DNA of 64,000 nucleotides from Nocardia goodfellowii (GCF_017875645.1 NZ_JAGGMR010000001.1:7006001-7070000); one strand, 5' to 3'. Shown: positions 8,560-17,269, numbered from the stretch's first letter. The notes: generated by a model not told the origin, from the sequence alone. Translations and numbers: made by a program.

Positions 8560-9603
8560 TCACTCGCCGCCGCCGGGGTTACCGATCTCGATCATCCGCT
8601 GCACCGAATTGCGGCCCAGCGCCGCCATTTCCGGATCGACGTGCACCTCGTCGGCGCCCTCGACCAGACAGCGCAGCAGCGCCGCCGGAGTGATCATCTT
8701 CATGTAGGGGCAGGAGGCGCGGTCGTTCACGGCCTGGAAGTCGATGTCCGGCGCGGCTTTACGCAGCTGGTGCAGCATGCCGATCTCGGTCGCGACCAGC
8801 ACCTGGGTCGACTTGGCTCGCTTGGCCGCGTCGATCATGCCGCCGGTGGACAGGATGTGCACCCGGTCGGCCGGGAAGGAGCCCTCCCCCGCCAGATACA
8901 ACGCCGAAGTGGCGCAACCGCATTCGGGGTGCACGAACAGTTCGGCGTCGGGGTGGGTGCGCGCCTGCTCGGTGAGCTCCTCGCCGTTGATGCCCGCGTG
9001 CACGTGGCATTCGCCGGCCCAGATCTGCATGTTCTCGCGGCCGGTCACCCGCTTGACGTGCGCGCCCAGGAACTGGTCCGGCAGGAACAGCACTTCACGG
9101 TCGGGATCGATGGAGGCGACGACGTCGACCGCGTTGGACGAGGTGCAGCAGATGTCGGTGAGCGCCTTCACCTCGGCCGTGGTGTTCACGTAGGACACCA
9201 CCACCGCGTCCGGGAACTCCGCTTTCCAGGCGCGCAGATCCGCGGCGGTGATGGAGTCGGCCAGGGAACAGCCGGCGCGCTGGTCCGGAATCAGCACGGT
9301 CTTGGTGGGACTGAGGATCTTCGCCGTCTCGGCCATGAAGTGCACCCCGCAGAACACGATGGTGTCCTCGGGCGCTTCGGCCGCGATGCGCGACAGCGCC
9401 AGCGAGTCGCCCACATGGTCGGCGACGTCCTGAATCTCGGGCAGCTGGTAGTTGTGCGCCAGGATCGTGGCGTTGCGCTCGCGGGCGAGGCGCTTCACCT
9501 CCTGCACCCACTCCGGCGTCGCCTCGACACCGGTGTATCCCGACGGACCGTCGAACACCTGCCCCATCAGCGGAGGCGCCGTAAACGCACCCATGCTCGC
9601 CAT
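8560..9603 (-). CDS. nadA: Quinolinate synthase
   Basis: [4Fe-4S] enzyme that condenses iminoaspartate with dihydroxyacetone phosphate to quinolinate. The three cluster cysteines of the family lie in [10 protein letters not shown] (C85), in ICCTSSNA and in [22 protein letters not shown] and HPECGCATS are also typical. At 347 residues it is full length for the actinobacterial type. It is the first gene of the nad operon. The divergent nrtR gene starts 115 bp away, with the NrtR box between them. Confidence 0.97.
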   Translation of the reverse strand: MASMGAFTAPPLMGQVFDGPSGYTGVEATPEWVQEVKRLARERNATILAHNYQLPEIQDVADHVGDSLALSRIAAEAPEDTIVFCGVHFMAETAKILSPTKTVLIPDQRAGCSLADSITAADLRAWKAEFPDAVVVSYVNTTAEVKALTDICCTSSNAVDVVASIDPDREVLFLPDQFLGAHVKRVTGRENMQIWAGECHVHAGINGEELTEQARTHPDAELFVHPECGCATSALYLAGEGSFPADRVHILSTGGMIDAAKRAKSTQVLVATEIGMLHQLRKAAPDIDFQAVNDRASCPYMKMITPAALLRCLVEGADEVHVDPEMAALGRNSVQRMIEIGNPGGGE

Positions 9604-9695
9604 GATGGCTCCCTTCCTGCGGCAACCGCGTCACCATCGACGGGCTCACCCTTGTGTCGCGCGTTCGGCCTCCTCGCCGATTCGCACCAAACCAG

Positions 9696-9718
9696 GTTTT
9701 CGACTTACAATCGAAAAC
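9696..9718. promoter_or_regulatory. NrtR operator between nadA and nrtR
   Basis: Perfect 8-bp inverted repeat GTTTTCGA (9696-9703) / TCGAAAAC (9711-9718) with a 7-nt spacer. It sits directly before the nrtR GTG at 9719 and about 95 bp upstream of nadA. The spacer region contains TACAAT (9706-9711), a good -10 hexamer placed 7 nt before the GTG. Binding here would therefore cover the nrtR promoter and probably the nadA promoter. Assignment to NrtR rests on position and on the palindromic style of NrtR boxes. Confidence 0.85.
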
Positions 9719-10465
9719 GTGGCCCATAGTAGCACCATTCACGAAACGCTGACCGCGGTGTTCCAGGTTCGCCCCGTCGATCCGGCCATCGCCCCAGGTC
9801 GAGGCGATAACACCGGCGTACGACGGTGTGCACCCGACCAAAAGCACGAACTTTCGGTCCTACTGTGGGAACGCGCCCTCGACCCCCAGAAGGGCACCTG
9901 GTCACTGCCCGGCGGACGGCTGCGCGACGACGAGGATCTCGACGCCTCCGCCGCCCGGCAACTCGCCGAGAAGGTCGACGTGCGCGAACTCGCCCACCTG
10001 GAACAGGTGTGGGTGTTCAGCGACCCGCACCGCGTCCCCGGAGCCCGTCGGATCGCCTCCGCCTACCTCGGCCTGGTGCCCCTGACGGCCGACCCCCGGC
10101 TGCCGCCGGACACCGCATGGCACCCGGTCTCCGCGCTGCCCGCGATGTCCTTCGACCACGGCACCGTCGTCTCGCATGCCCGCACCCGCCTGGCCGCCAA
10201 ACTCTCCTACACGAACATCGCCTTCGCCCTGGCCCCGGAGCGCTTCACCATGTCGACACTGCGCGAAATCTATTGCGCCGCCCTAGGTTACGACGTCGAC
10301 ACCACCAACCTGCAACGAGTCCTGACCCGCCGCAAGGTGATCACCCCCACCGGCGCCACCGCCCCACCCGGCCGCGCCGGTGGCCGCCCCGCCGCCCTCT
10401 ACCGCTACACCGACTCCGAGATCCGGGTGACGGACGAGTTCGCGGCGCTGCGGCCGCCGACGTGA
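9719..10465 (+). CDS. nrtR: NrtR-type Nudix transcriptional repressor of NAD synthesis
   Basis: A 248-residue protein: an N-terminal Nudix-fold domain (about 1-150) and a C-terminal winged helix with the family hallmark SYTNIAFALAPERFTMSTLREIY, then LQRVLTRRKVI and GRPAALYRY. NrtR proteins repress NAD biosynthesis genes and sense NAD-related metabolites. The Nudix box is degenerate: where the consensus is G-x5-E-x7-R-E-U-x-E-E-x-G, this protein has RQ for RE, EK for EE and D for the late G. It probably binds ligand without hydrolysing it. The GTG at 9719 follows the operator directly; the gene diverges from nadABC. Confidence 0.93.
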   Translation: MAHSSTIHETLTAVFQVRPVDPAIAPGRGDNTGVRRCAPDQKHELSVLLWERALDPQKGTWSLPGGRLRDDEDLDASAARQLAEKVDVRELAHLEQVWVFSDPHRVPGARRIASAYLGLVPLTADPRLPPDTAWHPVSALPAMSFDHGTVVSHARTRLAAKLSYTNIAFALAPERFTMSTLREIYCAALGYDVDTTNLQRVLTRRKVITPTGATAPPGRAGGRPAALYRYTDSEIRVTDEFAALRPPT

Positions 10466-10598
10466 CAGTCGACGTCGCGGTTCCATCGGAGACATGCTGG
10501 AGATCCAGCCTCCACGGGTTCCCCAGTTCTTGAATTAGATCGGTTATGTGCAGGTCAGCGGCGCACACAGGAGTTCCGGACCGGACGGCGAGGACGAC

Positions 10599-10772
10599 TC
10601 AGCCGTCGTTGCGATGGCGGTGCTTGCGAGTACGGCGATATTGCCGGTTACTCGGAATCGGCTGGGCGGCATTGGAACGCCGCACCTCGTGCCGCATCTT
10701 CCACGCGGTCAGGTCCGGGCGTTCCGCCTGCTGTGCTGTGCCTGCAGCACTCGCACTGTTCGTTCGCTTCAT
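10599..10772 (-). CDS. Small basic hypothetical protein
   Basis: A 57-residue open frame starting MKRTNSASAAGTAQQ and ending in a strongly basic stretch (RQYRRTRKHRHRNDG). I recognise no family. The support is a near-perfect Shine-Dalgarno sequence, GAGAGGAGGT, about 7 nt before the ATG at 10772, unusual for chance in this region. It lies between nrtR (convergent) and the DUF1353 gene on the same strand. It may bind nucleic acid or the ribosome, given its charge; this is speculation. Confidence 0.6.
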   Translation of the reverse strand: MKRTNSASAAGTAQQAERPDLTAWKMRHEVRRSNAAQPIPSNRQYRRTRKHRHRNDG

Positions 10773-10852
10773 GTCCGGACCTCCTCTCACACGCTGAAGC
10801 CACGGTAGCCGGGCAGGTTCCCATGCTCCACCGAATTTCCGGCGGGCAGCGC

Positions 10853-11386
10853 TCAAGCCGTCTTCATCTGCGGCTGCGGTGGAGGGGCCGCGGTGCGACG
10901 GCTCAACCGCGCGACGGCCCAGAACACCAACTCCACCAACCAGAAGATCCACAGGAACACGCTCACCACGAGCACGGGAACAGCGAGGAACACCACCGAG
11001 GGTGTCGCCACCAAGACGAACCGGCCGAGGTCGCCGGGTGTCGCGCCCGCCAGCCGGTTCGCCGAACGCACTGCGGCCCACATCATCCAGCGTCGTGGCA
11101 CGGAGACTCCCAGTTCCCGCAGCGCGCGCCGGAAGATCCCGTCGGCGTCGGCGGTGCTGACCACGTGGGAGTGCAGCAGGTAGTCGTGCAGGATGGCGGC
11201 GCGGGTGTAGGCCCCGTAGCGCGGAATCAGCCACACCAATGCGCGTGGCACGGAAGCGAAGTCGGTGCGGAATCCCGCGGGCACGGTGAAGTCCTGGCTC
11301 TCGCCCTGGTAGACCACCGGTTCGGCGAGCTTCCAGAATTTGGCGTCGAGTTCCTCAACAACCGGGCCGCTACCGATGAACGCCAC
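10853..11386 (-). CDS. DUF1353 domain protein with C-terminal membrane segment
   Basis: A 177-residue protein. The N-terminal half carries DUF1353 signatures: FTVPAGFRTDFASVPRALVWLIP and RAAILHDYLLHS, then a WMMWAAVRSANR helix. The family is common in phages and bacteria and has no established function. After residue 125 come hydrophobic stretches (FVLVATPSVVFLAVPVLVVS and FLWIFWLVELVFWAVA), probably one or two membrane helices, then a Pro/Gln-rich tail. The DUF2567-bsaP-bioB genes lie upstream on the same strand after a 93-bp gap. Confidence 0.85.
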   Translation of the reverse strand: MAFIGSGPVVEELDAKFWKLAEPVVYQGESQDFTVPAGFRTDFASVPRALVWLIPRYGAYTRAAILHDYLLHSHVVSTADADGIFRRALRELGVSVPRRWMMWAAVRSANRLAGATPGDLGRFVLVATPSVVFLAVPVLVVSVFLWIFWLVELVFWAVARLSRRTAAPPPQPQMKTA

Positions 11387-11479
11387 GACTCGTTCCTCCT
11401 TGAACGCACAGCGTGTAACCCAATTTTAGGGCGTTCTGGTACGACTGTGCCCACAGCGGAGCAACGGTTCGGCCAACAG

Positions 11480-12220
11480 TCAGCGGGTAGGCCGTGACTC
11501 GCGCACCGAATCGGTGCCGCCACGGTAGGAGGTGCTGCCGTCGGGGTATTCCACGGTGCCGTCGGCGTAGGTCACCGAGCCGTCGGCGCCGTGCGCGACC
11601 GGCTCGTCGTAGCGGGTCGGGGGCCAATCCCCGCCGGCCGGGAAATCGAGTTCCGGGCCCTGCGTGCCGAACGGTCCGGCGAAACCGGTGCCCAGATCTT
11701 CCGAGGAACTGAACGCGGCGAGAAACATCAGCAGCAGCGACGCGACCAAGGGCTGCACGATCAGCGCGAGCGAACTGCCGACCCCGGGCGCCAGCGCGAT
11801 GATCTGACCGACCGCCGGGTCCGCGGGCCGCGGAAAACGCCATTCCGCAACGGTTTCGCCGAACCACTTCATGGCGTAGGCGCCGATCAGCGACCCGAGC
11901 AGCAGCCCGAGTTGCATGAGCGGGCCGCGCACCGCCCGCCATCGCCACGCGGCCACCGCGGACAGCACGCCGGCGACGAAACCGAGGCAGACGAAGATCG
12001 CGAGCGCGTCGAATTGGTGCGTGCTCTCGCCCGTCAGCGGAGCGCCGCGGCCCGGTTGGGTGACGAGCAGATGCTCGGCGGGGGCGAGGAAACTCCATCC
12101 GACGCCACCGACAATACCGAGCGTCACCACCGCGGCGCCGATCAGCAGCGCCGCACGCACTTCACGCCGGACGCCGAAAGCGACCGGCCCGTACACCACT
12201 CCGCTGCCGGCGGCCGGCAC
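11480..12220 (-). CDS. DUF2567 membrane protein of the bioB-bsaP cluster
   Basis: A protein of about 246 residues with four predicted membrane helices (AALLIGAAVVTLGIVGGVGW, ALAIFVCLGFVAGVLSAVAA, PLMQLGLLLGSLIGAYAM and LALIVQPLVASLLLMFLAAF). Its hydrophilic C-terminus contains short repeats ending in DG (GADGSVTYADGTVEYPDGST). DUF2567 proteins follow bioB and bsaP in Mycobacterium (Rv1591 position). I take the GTG at 12220 as start: it overlaps the bsaP stop as TAGTG, so translation is probably coupled. The longer frame to 12277 would overlap bsaP by 58 bp. Function unknown; a link to biotin metabolism is inferred from position. Confidence 0.85.
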   Translation of the reverse strand: MPAAGSGVVYGPVAFGVRREVRAALLIGAAVVTLGIVGGVGWSFLAPAEHLLVTQPGRGAPLTGESTHQFDALAIFVCLGFVAGVLSAVAAWRWRAVRGPLMQLGLLLGSLIGAYAMKWFGETVAEWRFPRPADPAVGQIIALAPGVGSSLALIVQPLVASLLLMFLAAFSSSEDLGTGFAGPFGTQGPELDFPAGGDWPPTRYDEPVAHGADGSVTYADGTVEYPDGSTSYRGGTDSVRESRPTR

Positions 12221-12468
12221 TAGCGGCGTTCCAGACTCGTCGAGTCGAGCACTCCGTGCCGGGAGCATTTGGCCCACCAGCCATCCGGGCTCACCTGCAC
12301 GATCATGCGACGCCCACAGTGCTCGCAGAAACGCGGCGGCTCGAGCCCGAGCGCGGCGGCGGCCGGAACCGCGTCTTCGAGTCCGGGCACGATCCGCTTC
12401 CCGGTGAACGGGTTGTAGCGCTCGTCCGTGTTGTGCGGAAGCTTCATGTTTTGAGGAAGCACAGCCAT
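12220..12468 (-). CDS. bsaP: Biotin synthase auxiliary protein BsaP
   Basis: An 82-residue protein immediately downstream of bioB, matching the BsaP family that supports biotin synthase in mycobacteria, probably at the iron-sulfur cluster. It has the motif [11 protein letters not shown] and a metal-binding set CEHC (C48, C51) with C68 and H71 (KCSRH). I selected the ATG at 12468, which has AGGGTGGG a few bases upstream; a GTG at 12480 is the alternative. It starts 36 bp after the bioB stop and overlaps the next gene by one base. It should share BioQ control with bioB. Confidence 0.88.
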   Translation of the reverse strand: MAVLPQNMKLPHNTDERYNPFTGKRIVPGLEDAVPAAAALGLEPPRFCEHCGRRMIVQVSPDGWWAKCSRHGVLDSTSLERR

Positions 12469-12504
12469 GACATTACCCACCCTGTTCTACCGGAGGCCGC
12501 TGGC

Positions 12505-13518
12505 TCACAGAGTTTCGTTGAGCGCCTTGATCGGCATCTTCAGCTCGCCGAGCAGATCCAGGTCCGCTTCGGCCGGACGGCCGAGAGTGGTCAGGTAGTT
12601 GCCCACGATGACGGCGTTGATGCCGCCGAGGATGCCCTGCTTGGCGCCGAGGTCACCGAGGGTGATCTCGCGGCCGCCGGCGAAGCGCAGCATGGTGCGC
12701 GGCAGCGCGAGCCGGAACGCGGCGACGGCGCGCAGCGCGTCGGAGGCGGGCAGCACCTCGAGGTCGCCGAAGGGGGTGCCGGGCCGGGGGTTGAGGAAGT
12801 TCAGCGGCACCTCGTCGGGTTCGAGTTCGGCCAGCTGCGCGGCGAATTCGGCGCGCTGCTCCAGACTTTCGCCCATACCCAGGATGCCGCCCGAGCACAC
12901 CTCCATGCCAGCTTCGCGCACCATCCGCAGGGTGTCCCAGCGCTCCTCGTAGGAGTGCGTGGTGACCACCTTGGGGAAGTGCGATTTGGCGGTCTCGAGG
13001 TTGTGGTTGTAGCGATGCACGCCCATGGCGGCGAGCTGATCCACCTGGTCCTGGGTGAGCATGCCCAGCGAGCAGGCGACCTGGATGTCGACCTCGTTGC
13101 GAATGGCTTCGACACCGGCGGCGACCTGCGCCATCAGCCGCTCGTCGGGCCCGCGCACGGCGGCGACGATGCAGAACTCGGTGGCGCCGGACTTGGCGGT
13201 CTGCTTGGCGGCTTCCACCAGGCTCGGGATGTCGAGCCAGGCGGCGCGCACCGGCGACTGGAACAGGCCCGACTGCGAGCAGAAGTGGCAGTCCTCGGGG
13301 CAGCCGCCGGTCTTGAGCGAGATGATGCCCTCGACCTCGACCTCGGGACCGCACCACTTCATGCGGACCTCGTGCGCCAGGGCCAGCAGATCCTCCAGCT
13401 GGTCGTCGCCGAGTCGAAGGACCTCGAGCGTCTGCTCCTGGGTCAGGCCGACGCCACGCTCGAGCACCTGCTCGCGGGCGATCGACAGAATCGAGGTATC
13501 TACGGGTGCCTGGGTCAC
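12505..13518 (-). CDS. bioB: Biotin synthase
   Basis: Radical SAM enzyme that inserts sulfur into dethiobiotin, the last step of biotin synthesis. The radical-SAM motif CPEDCHFC (C73, C77, C80) follows the family block [10 protein letters not shown]; further blocks are [25 protein letters not shown] and [12 protein letters not shown]. The GTG at 13518 gives 337 residues ([10 protein letters not shown]) and is preferred to a start at 13563, which would lie next to the BioQ operator. AAGGGA lies upstream. It heads the bioB-bsaP-DUF2567 unit. The BioQ palindrome at 13566-13578 is 48 bp upstream. Confidence 0.97.
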   Translation of the reverse strand: MTQAPVDTSILSIAREQVLERGVGLTQEQTLEVLRLGDDQLEDLLALAHEVRMKWCGPEVEVEGIISLKTGGCPEDCHFCSQSGLFQSPVRAAWLDIPSLVEAAKQTAKSGATEFCIVAAVRGPDERLMAQVAAGVEAIRNEVDIQVACSLGMLTQDQVDQLAAMGVHRYNHNLETAKSHFPKVVTTHSYEERWDTLRMVREAGMEVCSGGILGMGESLEQRAEFAAQLAELEPDEVPLNFLNPRPGTPFGDLEVLPASDALRAVAAFRLALPRTMLRFAGGREITLGDLGAKQGILGGINAVIVGNYLTTLGRPAEADLDLLGELKMPIKALNETL

Positions 13519-13565
13519 TGCGGGAAGTCCCTTCGTCCGGCCGTGCACGAGGTCTCCGTGCAACT

Positions 13566-13578
13566 TGAACGGTGTTCA
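13566..13578. promoter_or_regulatory. BioQ operator between bioB and bioQ
   Basis: Perfect palindrome TGAAC-GGT-GTTCA between the divergent bioB (start 13518) and bioQ (start 13630). The same 5+3+5 element occurs upstream of bioF and bioA in this window. It matches the TGAAC-N3-GTT(A/C) type site described for BioQ in Corynebacterium and Mycobacterium. Confidence 0.88.
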
Positions 13579-13629
13579 GGCTAGGGTAGGTTCGAGAGTG
13601 AGTCAAAACACGTGCGGGAGGAATAGGCG

Positions 13630-14214
13630 TTGCAACTGCATCGGGCGGACGTGGTCGACGGGGCGATCGCCATCCTGGACCAGTACGGCCTCGCCGACCT
13701 GACCATGCGGCGGCTGGCGGGCTCGCTGCAGGTGCAGCCTGGTGCCCTGTACTGGCATTTCCTGAACAAGCAGGCGCTGCTCGGCGCGGTCGCCGACAAA
13801 ATCCTCGCGCCCATGGAGGATCCGATCACCGCCACTGAATGGTCCGGCCAGATCAGCGAATTGGCGCACCGCCTGCGGAACTCGCTGCTCGCCTACCGAG
13901 ACGGCGCGGAACTGGTATCGGCCACCTACGCTTCCCGGCTGACCACCAGCAAGGGCCGGGAACGCTTCGTCAGCGCCGCGATCCGCGCGGGCATGCCCCG
14001 CGACGAAGCCGAACTCACGGCGTTCACGCTGCTGTATTACGTGCTCGGGCACACCGTCGACGAACAGTCGCGCATGCAGATGGACTCGGTCGGCGCACTG
14101 CCCGACGGTGCCTCTCCGCTGGACGAGAATGCCGACCCGACAGCGCGTTTCGACTTCGGCCTGCAACTGTTCGTGGCCGGCGTGCGGCATCTGCTCGGCA
14201 CCGGCGTCCGCTGA
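13630..14214 (+). CDS. bioQ: TetR-family repressor of biotin synthesis (BioQ-type)
   Basis: A 194-residue regulator. The N-terminal TetR helix-turn-helix reads DGAIAILDQYGLADLTMRRL, then AGSLQVQPGALYWHFLNKQALL; the C-terminal ligand and dimer domain follows (LTAFTLLYYVLGHTVDEQ). The TTG at 13630 is supported by GGGAGGAA about 9 nt upstream and by lack of another start before the domain. It diverges from bioB with a shared palindromic operator, and the same operator stands before bioF and bioA. This places it as BioQ; binding has not been shown for this protein. Confidence 0.88.
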   Translation: MQLHRADVVDGAIAILDQYGLADLTMRRLAGSLQVQPGALYWHFLNKQALLGAVADKILAPMEDPITATEWSGQISELAHRLRNSLLAYRDGAELVSATYASRLTTSKGRERFVSAAIRAGMPRDEAELTAFTLLYYVLGHTVDEQSRMQMDSVGALPDGASPLDENADPTARFDFGLQLFVAGVRHLLGTGVR

Positions 14215-14280
14215 GCGGTTGACACCTGCCCGCCGGCTGACTGGAATGACGGCGATTGTGGCCGAGAGTCAGGAGAGCGC

Positions 14281-15189
14281 GTGCTGGACCGACGCCGGTT
14301 CCTCGCCGGGACGACGGCCCTGCTGTTCGCCGCGGGATGCCAAGGGCGCGGCGATGTTCCGGTCGTCCGGCTGGGTTCGGGACGGGTGGGCGGGTTCTTC
14401 CACGAGTTCGCCGGACTGCTGGCGAAAGCCGCCGCCGAGACCGGCACCGTGCGGATCGAGCCGATCGCCACGGCGGGATCGCGGCAGAACCTCGAGCTGC
14501 TGGCCGCGGGTGCTCTCGATGCCGCACTGGCACTTGCCGATTCGCTGGAATCCGCCCACACCACCCTGCCGGCGATCGGGCGGCTCTACGAGACATACAT
14601 CCAACTCGCCGTGCGCGCGGACAGCCCGATCCGCGGGCTCCGAGATCTGCGCGGACAGCGCGTCGATCTGGGAGTGCAGGGGTCCGGCGCGGCCATGACC
14701 GCCGCACGCCTGCTGCGGGTGGCCGGAATGGATCCGGCGACCGACATCGTGGCCCACTCCCGCCAGCTGTCCGACGGCATCACGGGACTGCGCACCCAGC
14801 AGATCGACGCCGTCTTCTGGGGCGGCGGCATTCCCACGCCCGACGTGGGCGTTCCCGACCGGGCCCGGCTCGTCGATATCGGCGACTGGGCGCTGCCGCT
14901 GCACGAACGGTTCGGTTACCACTACGACCGCGTGGTGATTCCGGCCGACACCTATCCCGGCGCTCCCGAGGTCTGGACCGTCGGGGTCCCGAATGTGCTG
15001 CTGGCAGCACCCGGGCTGGCGGACGCGTCGGTAACCGCCATCACGGCGCTACTGCTGGAAAAGGCGGATTCGCTGATCTCGGAACAGACGCTGGGATTCC
15101 ACTTCCTGGATCGGCGCTGGCTGGTCGGCACCGGCGGCGTCCCCCTGCATCCGGCCGCCGCGGCCTATTACCGCGACAATCACGGCTGA
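14281..15189 (+). CDS. TAXI-family solute-binding lipoprotein (TRAP-type), orphan
   Basis: A 302-residue extracytoplasmic binding protein of the TAXI class. The N-terminus combines a twin-arginine motif (RRRFLAG) with a lipobox (LFAAGC), so it is probably exported by Tat and lipidated. Family blocks: RLGSGRVGGFFHEFAGLLA, the TAGSRQNLELL segment, LYETYIQLAV, LRGQRVDLGVQGSG, and the HYDRVVIPADTYPGAP tail. No TRAP membrane subunit (DctM/DctQ type) is nearby. Its 3' end overlaps by 10 bp the convergent histidine kinase gene. It may present a ligand to that kinase rather than feed a transporter; this is inference. Confidence 0.9.
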   Translation: MLDRRRFLAGTTALLFAAGCQGRGDVPVVRLGSGRVGGFFHEFAGLLAKAAAETGTVRIEPIATAGSRQNLELLAAGALDAALALADSLESAHTTLPAIGRLYETYIQLAVRADSPIRGLRDLRGQRVDLGVQGSGAAMTAARLLRVAGMDPATDIVAHSRQLSDGITGLRTQQIDAVFWGGGIPTPDVGVPDRARLVDIGDWALPLHERFGYHYDRVVIPADTYPGAPEVWTVGVPNVLLAAPGLADASVTAITALLLEKADSLISEQTLGFHFLDRRWLVGTGGVPLHPAAAAYYRDNHG

Positions 15190-16595
15190 ACCAGCGGCAG
15201 CCGGACCGTCACGTGCAGCCCGTTCGGATACGCCGCCGAGACGATGAACTCGCCCTGATGCCGCTGCGTCAGGGCGGCCGCGATCGGCAACCCCAGTCCG
15301 GTTCCACCCGCCGCCGCTGTGGCACCCCGGAAGAAACGGGTCGTCAGCTTGCCGAGTTCGTCCGGCGCGACGCCGACGCCGTCGTCGTACACCGAGATGG
15401 TCACCCACCGCTGATCGACCGCCAGCCGCACCTCGGTGTGCGCGCCGTTACCCGCGTAGCGCGACGAGTTGCTCAGCAGGACATCGAGAATCTGCACCAG
15501 CACCCCCTCCTCGACCGCCACCCGATCGGGCAGGTCCACGGAAACGTCCGCTGCCACAGTCATTCCCGCGTCCGCGAAGGCCGGCCGCCAAGTATCGACC
15601 CGATCCTGCACGACGCGCGCGGCCGCACACGAAGTCGGCCATTCCGAATCCAGCTGTCCGGCACCGAAACCGACCGGAGTCTCCGCGACGGCCAGCTTCA
15701 GCAGCCCGTCCAGAATCGCCTTCAGTCGTTCGACCTGGGCGCTGGCCCGAGTGAAGGACTGCTGCCCCTGCTCGGGTATCACCCGGCCCAGCGATTCCAG
15801 CCGGACAGCCAAGGCGGTCAACGGATTACGGATAGCGTGCGCGGTATCGGCGACCAGCTGACGCTGCGCGTCCGCCGCGTCACCGACCGCCCGGACCATC
15901 ACCTCGATCGAACGCGCCAGATCCCGCACCTCGGGCGGGCCGCCGTACCGGGGTGGACTGTCGTCCGGTGTGGCGGGCTCGGGCAGGGTGGCGGTGAGTT
16001 CGGCCACCGAATCCGACAGTCGCGCCAGCGGATTGAGCACCCAGCGGCTCAGCAGCAGGGCCAGACCGGCGAAAAGCGCCAGCGCGGTCCAGGATCCGAC
16101 CGTGATGAGCGCGATCCGATCGGTGATATCGCGTTTGGCGCGCACCGTCGACACCTCGAGCAATACCGCGCCCGCGATACGCATTCCGGTCCCCACCGGC
16201 CGCGCGATCAGCATCGTGTCCGGATCCCACGGGCGCAGCCGATGCGGCGGCCGCACCGCATGCCGGTTGCTACGGGCGGCCGTCAGCAACGCCGATACTT
16301 CCGAATTCCGCGCGTCCACACCGGTATTGGCGATCTCCTCGCCGCCGGGGCCGACCACCAGCACCTTGTCGGTATACAGCTCCCGGTAGCGATCCGCCTC
16401 GGTGCGCAAGGCAGCGGAGTTACCGGTCGCGATCGCCTCGTGCGCCAGATCGCCGAACCATTCGGCATCCACATACCGGTCGAACCACAACTGCTGCGTG
16501 CGCGCGGTCAACGTCGACGCGCCCAGCGGCCAGGAAAACCCCATACTGGCCACCGCGGCGAACAGTAGGAGAATCGACAACAATCGCCGTCGCAC
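15180..16595 (-). CDS. Sensor histidine kinase (HAMP, two membrane segments)
   Basis: A 471-residue sensor kinase. N-terminal membrane helix (about 5-25), extracellular sensor of about 135 residues, second helix (about 160-184), a HAMP-like segment starting WVLNPLARLSDSV, and an H-box with phospho-acceptor H253 (DTAHAIRNPLTAL). It ends with N, G1 and G2 boxes of the ATPase (NSSRYAGNG, VYDDGVGVAPDE, GTGLGLPIAA). The GTG at 16595 follows the response regulator stop by 14 bp. The partner is the regulator directly upstream. The facing TAXI lipoprotein may supply its signal. Confidence 0.94.
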   Translation of the reverse strand: MRRRLLSILLLFAAVASMGFSWPLGASTLTARTQQLWFDRYVDAEWFGDLAHEAIATGNSAALRTEADRYRELYTDKVLVVGPGGEEIANTGVDARNSEVSALLTAARSNRHAVRPPHRLRPWDPDTMLIARPVGTGMRIAGAVLLEVSTVRAKRDITDRIALITVGSWTALALFAGLALLLSRWVLNPLARLSDSVAELTATLPEPATPDDSPPRYGGPPEVRDLARSIEVMVRAVGDAADAQRQLVADTAHAIRNPLTALAVRLESLGRVIPEQGQQSFTRASAQVERLKAILDGLLKLAVAETPVGFGAGQLDSEWPTSCAAARVVQDRVDTWRPAFADAGMTVAADVSVDLPDRVAVEEGVLVQILDVLLSNSSRYAGNGAHTEVRLAVDQRWVTISVYDDGVGVAPDELGKLTTRFFRGATAAAGGTGLGLPIAAALTQRHQGEFIVSAAYPNGLHVTVRLPLVQP

Positions 16596-16609
16596 AGCGC
16601 ACCCTCATC

Positions 16610-17269
16610 TCACAGGCCCCAGCGGTACCCGAACCCACGGATCGTCGTAATCAGACCCGGCCTGCCGATCTTGGCGCGCAATGTGGAGATGTGCACGTCC
16701 AGGGACCGCGATACCGCCGCGAAGGCATCGCCCCACACCCGGTCCATCAGATATTCGCGGCTCATCGCCGCACCCGGTCGTTCCACCAGGGCCTCGACCA
16801 GGTCGAACTCCTTCTGTGTCAGCACCACGACCGTCCCACCCGCCTCGACCTGCCGCGCCACCAGATCGACCCGCACATCGCCGGTGACCACTTCGGTCAA
16901 CTCGGGGCCGGTGGTCGCGACGGCCCGCCTGGTCGCCAGTTCCAGCCGCGCGACCAATTCGCCGATGCGGGGCGGCTTCACGAGATAATCGTCCGCGCCG
17001 CCGCGCAGACCGCGCACGATGGTGCGCTCGTCGTCGCGGGCGGTCAGGATGAGCACCGGAATCGCGCTCACCTCACGCAACTGCCGCAGAATTTGCAGTC
17101 CATCGGCGTCGGGCAACCCCAGATCGAGAATCACGGCGTCGTAATTGCGATGCGCGAGCAGCAGATCCGCGCCCCGGGATTTGCGTTCCACCTCGAATCC
17201 TTGCTCGGTCAACACTTCGACCAGGGCCTCGCCCACATCGTCGTCGTCCTCGACTACCACCACCCGCAC
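16610..17269 (-). CDS. OmpR-family response regulator
   Basis: A response regulator of about 219 residues. The receiver domain has the acidic pair VVVEDDDD, phospho-acceptor D49 (VILDLGLPDADG), the switch threonine in LILTARDD and the lysine in YLVKPP. The winged-helix output domain ends with SLDVHISTLRAKIGRPGLITTIRGFGYRW. I chose the GTG at 17269, which opens directly into the first receiver strand; an ATG at 17344 would add 25 residues without family character. It is co-transcribed with the kinase 14 bp downstream. Confidence 0.94.
   Translation of the reverse strand: MRVVVVEDDDDVGEALVEVLTEQGFEVERKSRGADLLLAHRNYDAVILDLGLPDADGLQILRQLREVSAIPVLILTARDDERTIVRGLRGGADDYLVKPPRIGELVARLELATRRAVATTGPELTEVVTGDVRVDLVARQVEAGGTVVVLTQKEFDLVEALVERPGAAMSREYLMDRVWGDAFAAVSRSLDVHISTLRAKIGRPGLITTIRGFGYRWGL

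Noticed and set aside
14281..15189. A complete TRAP transporter
   Set aside because: Only the binding protein is present; no DctM/DctQ-like membrane protein is encoded nearby.
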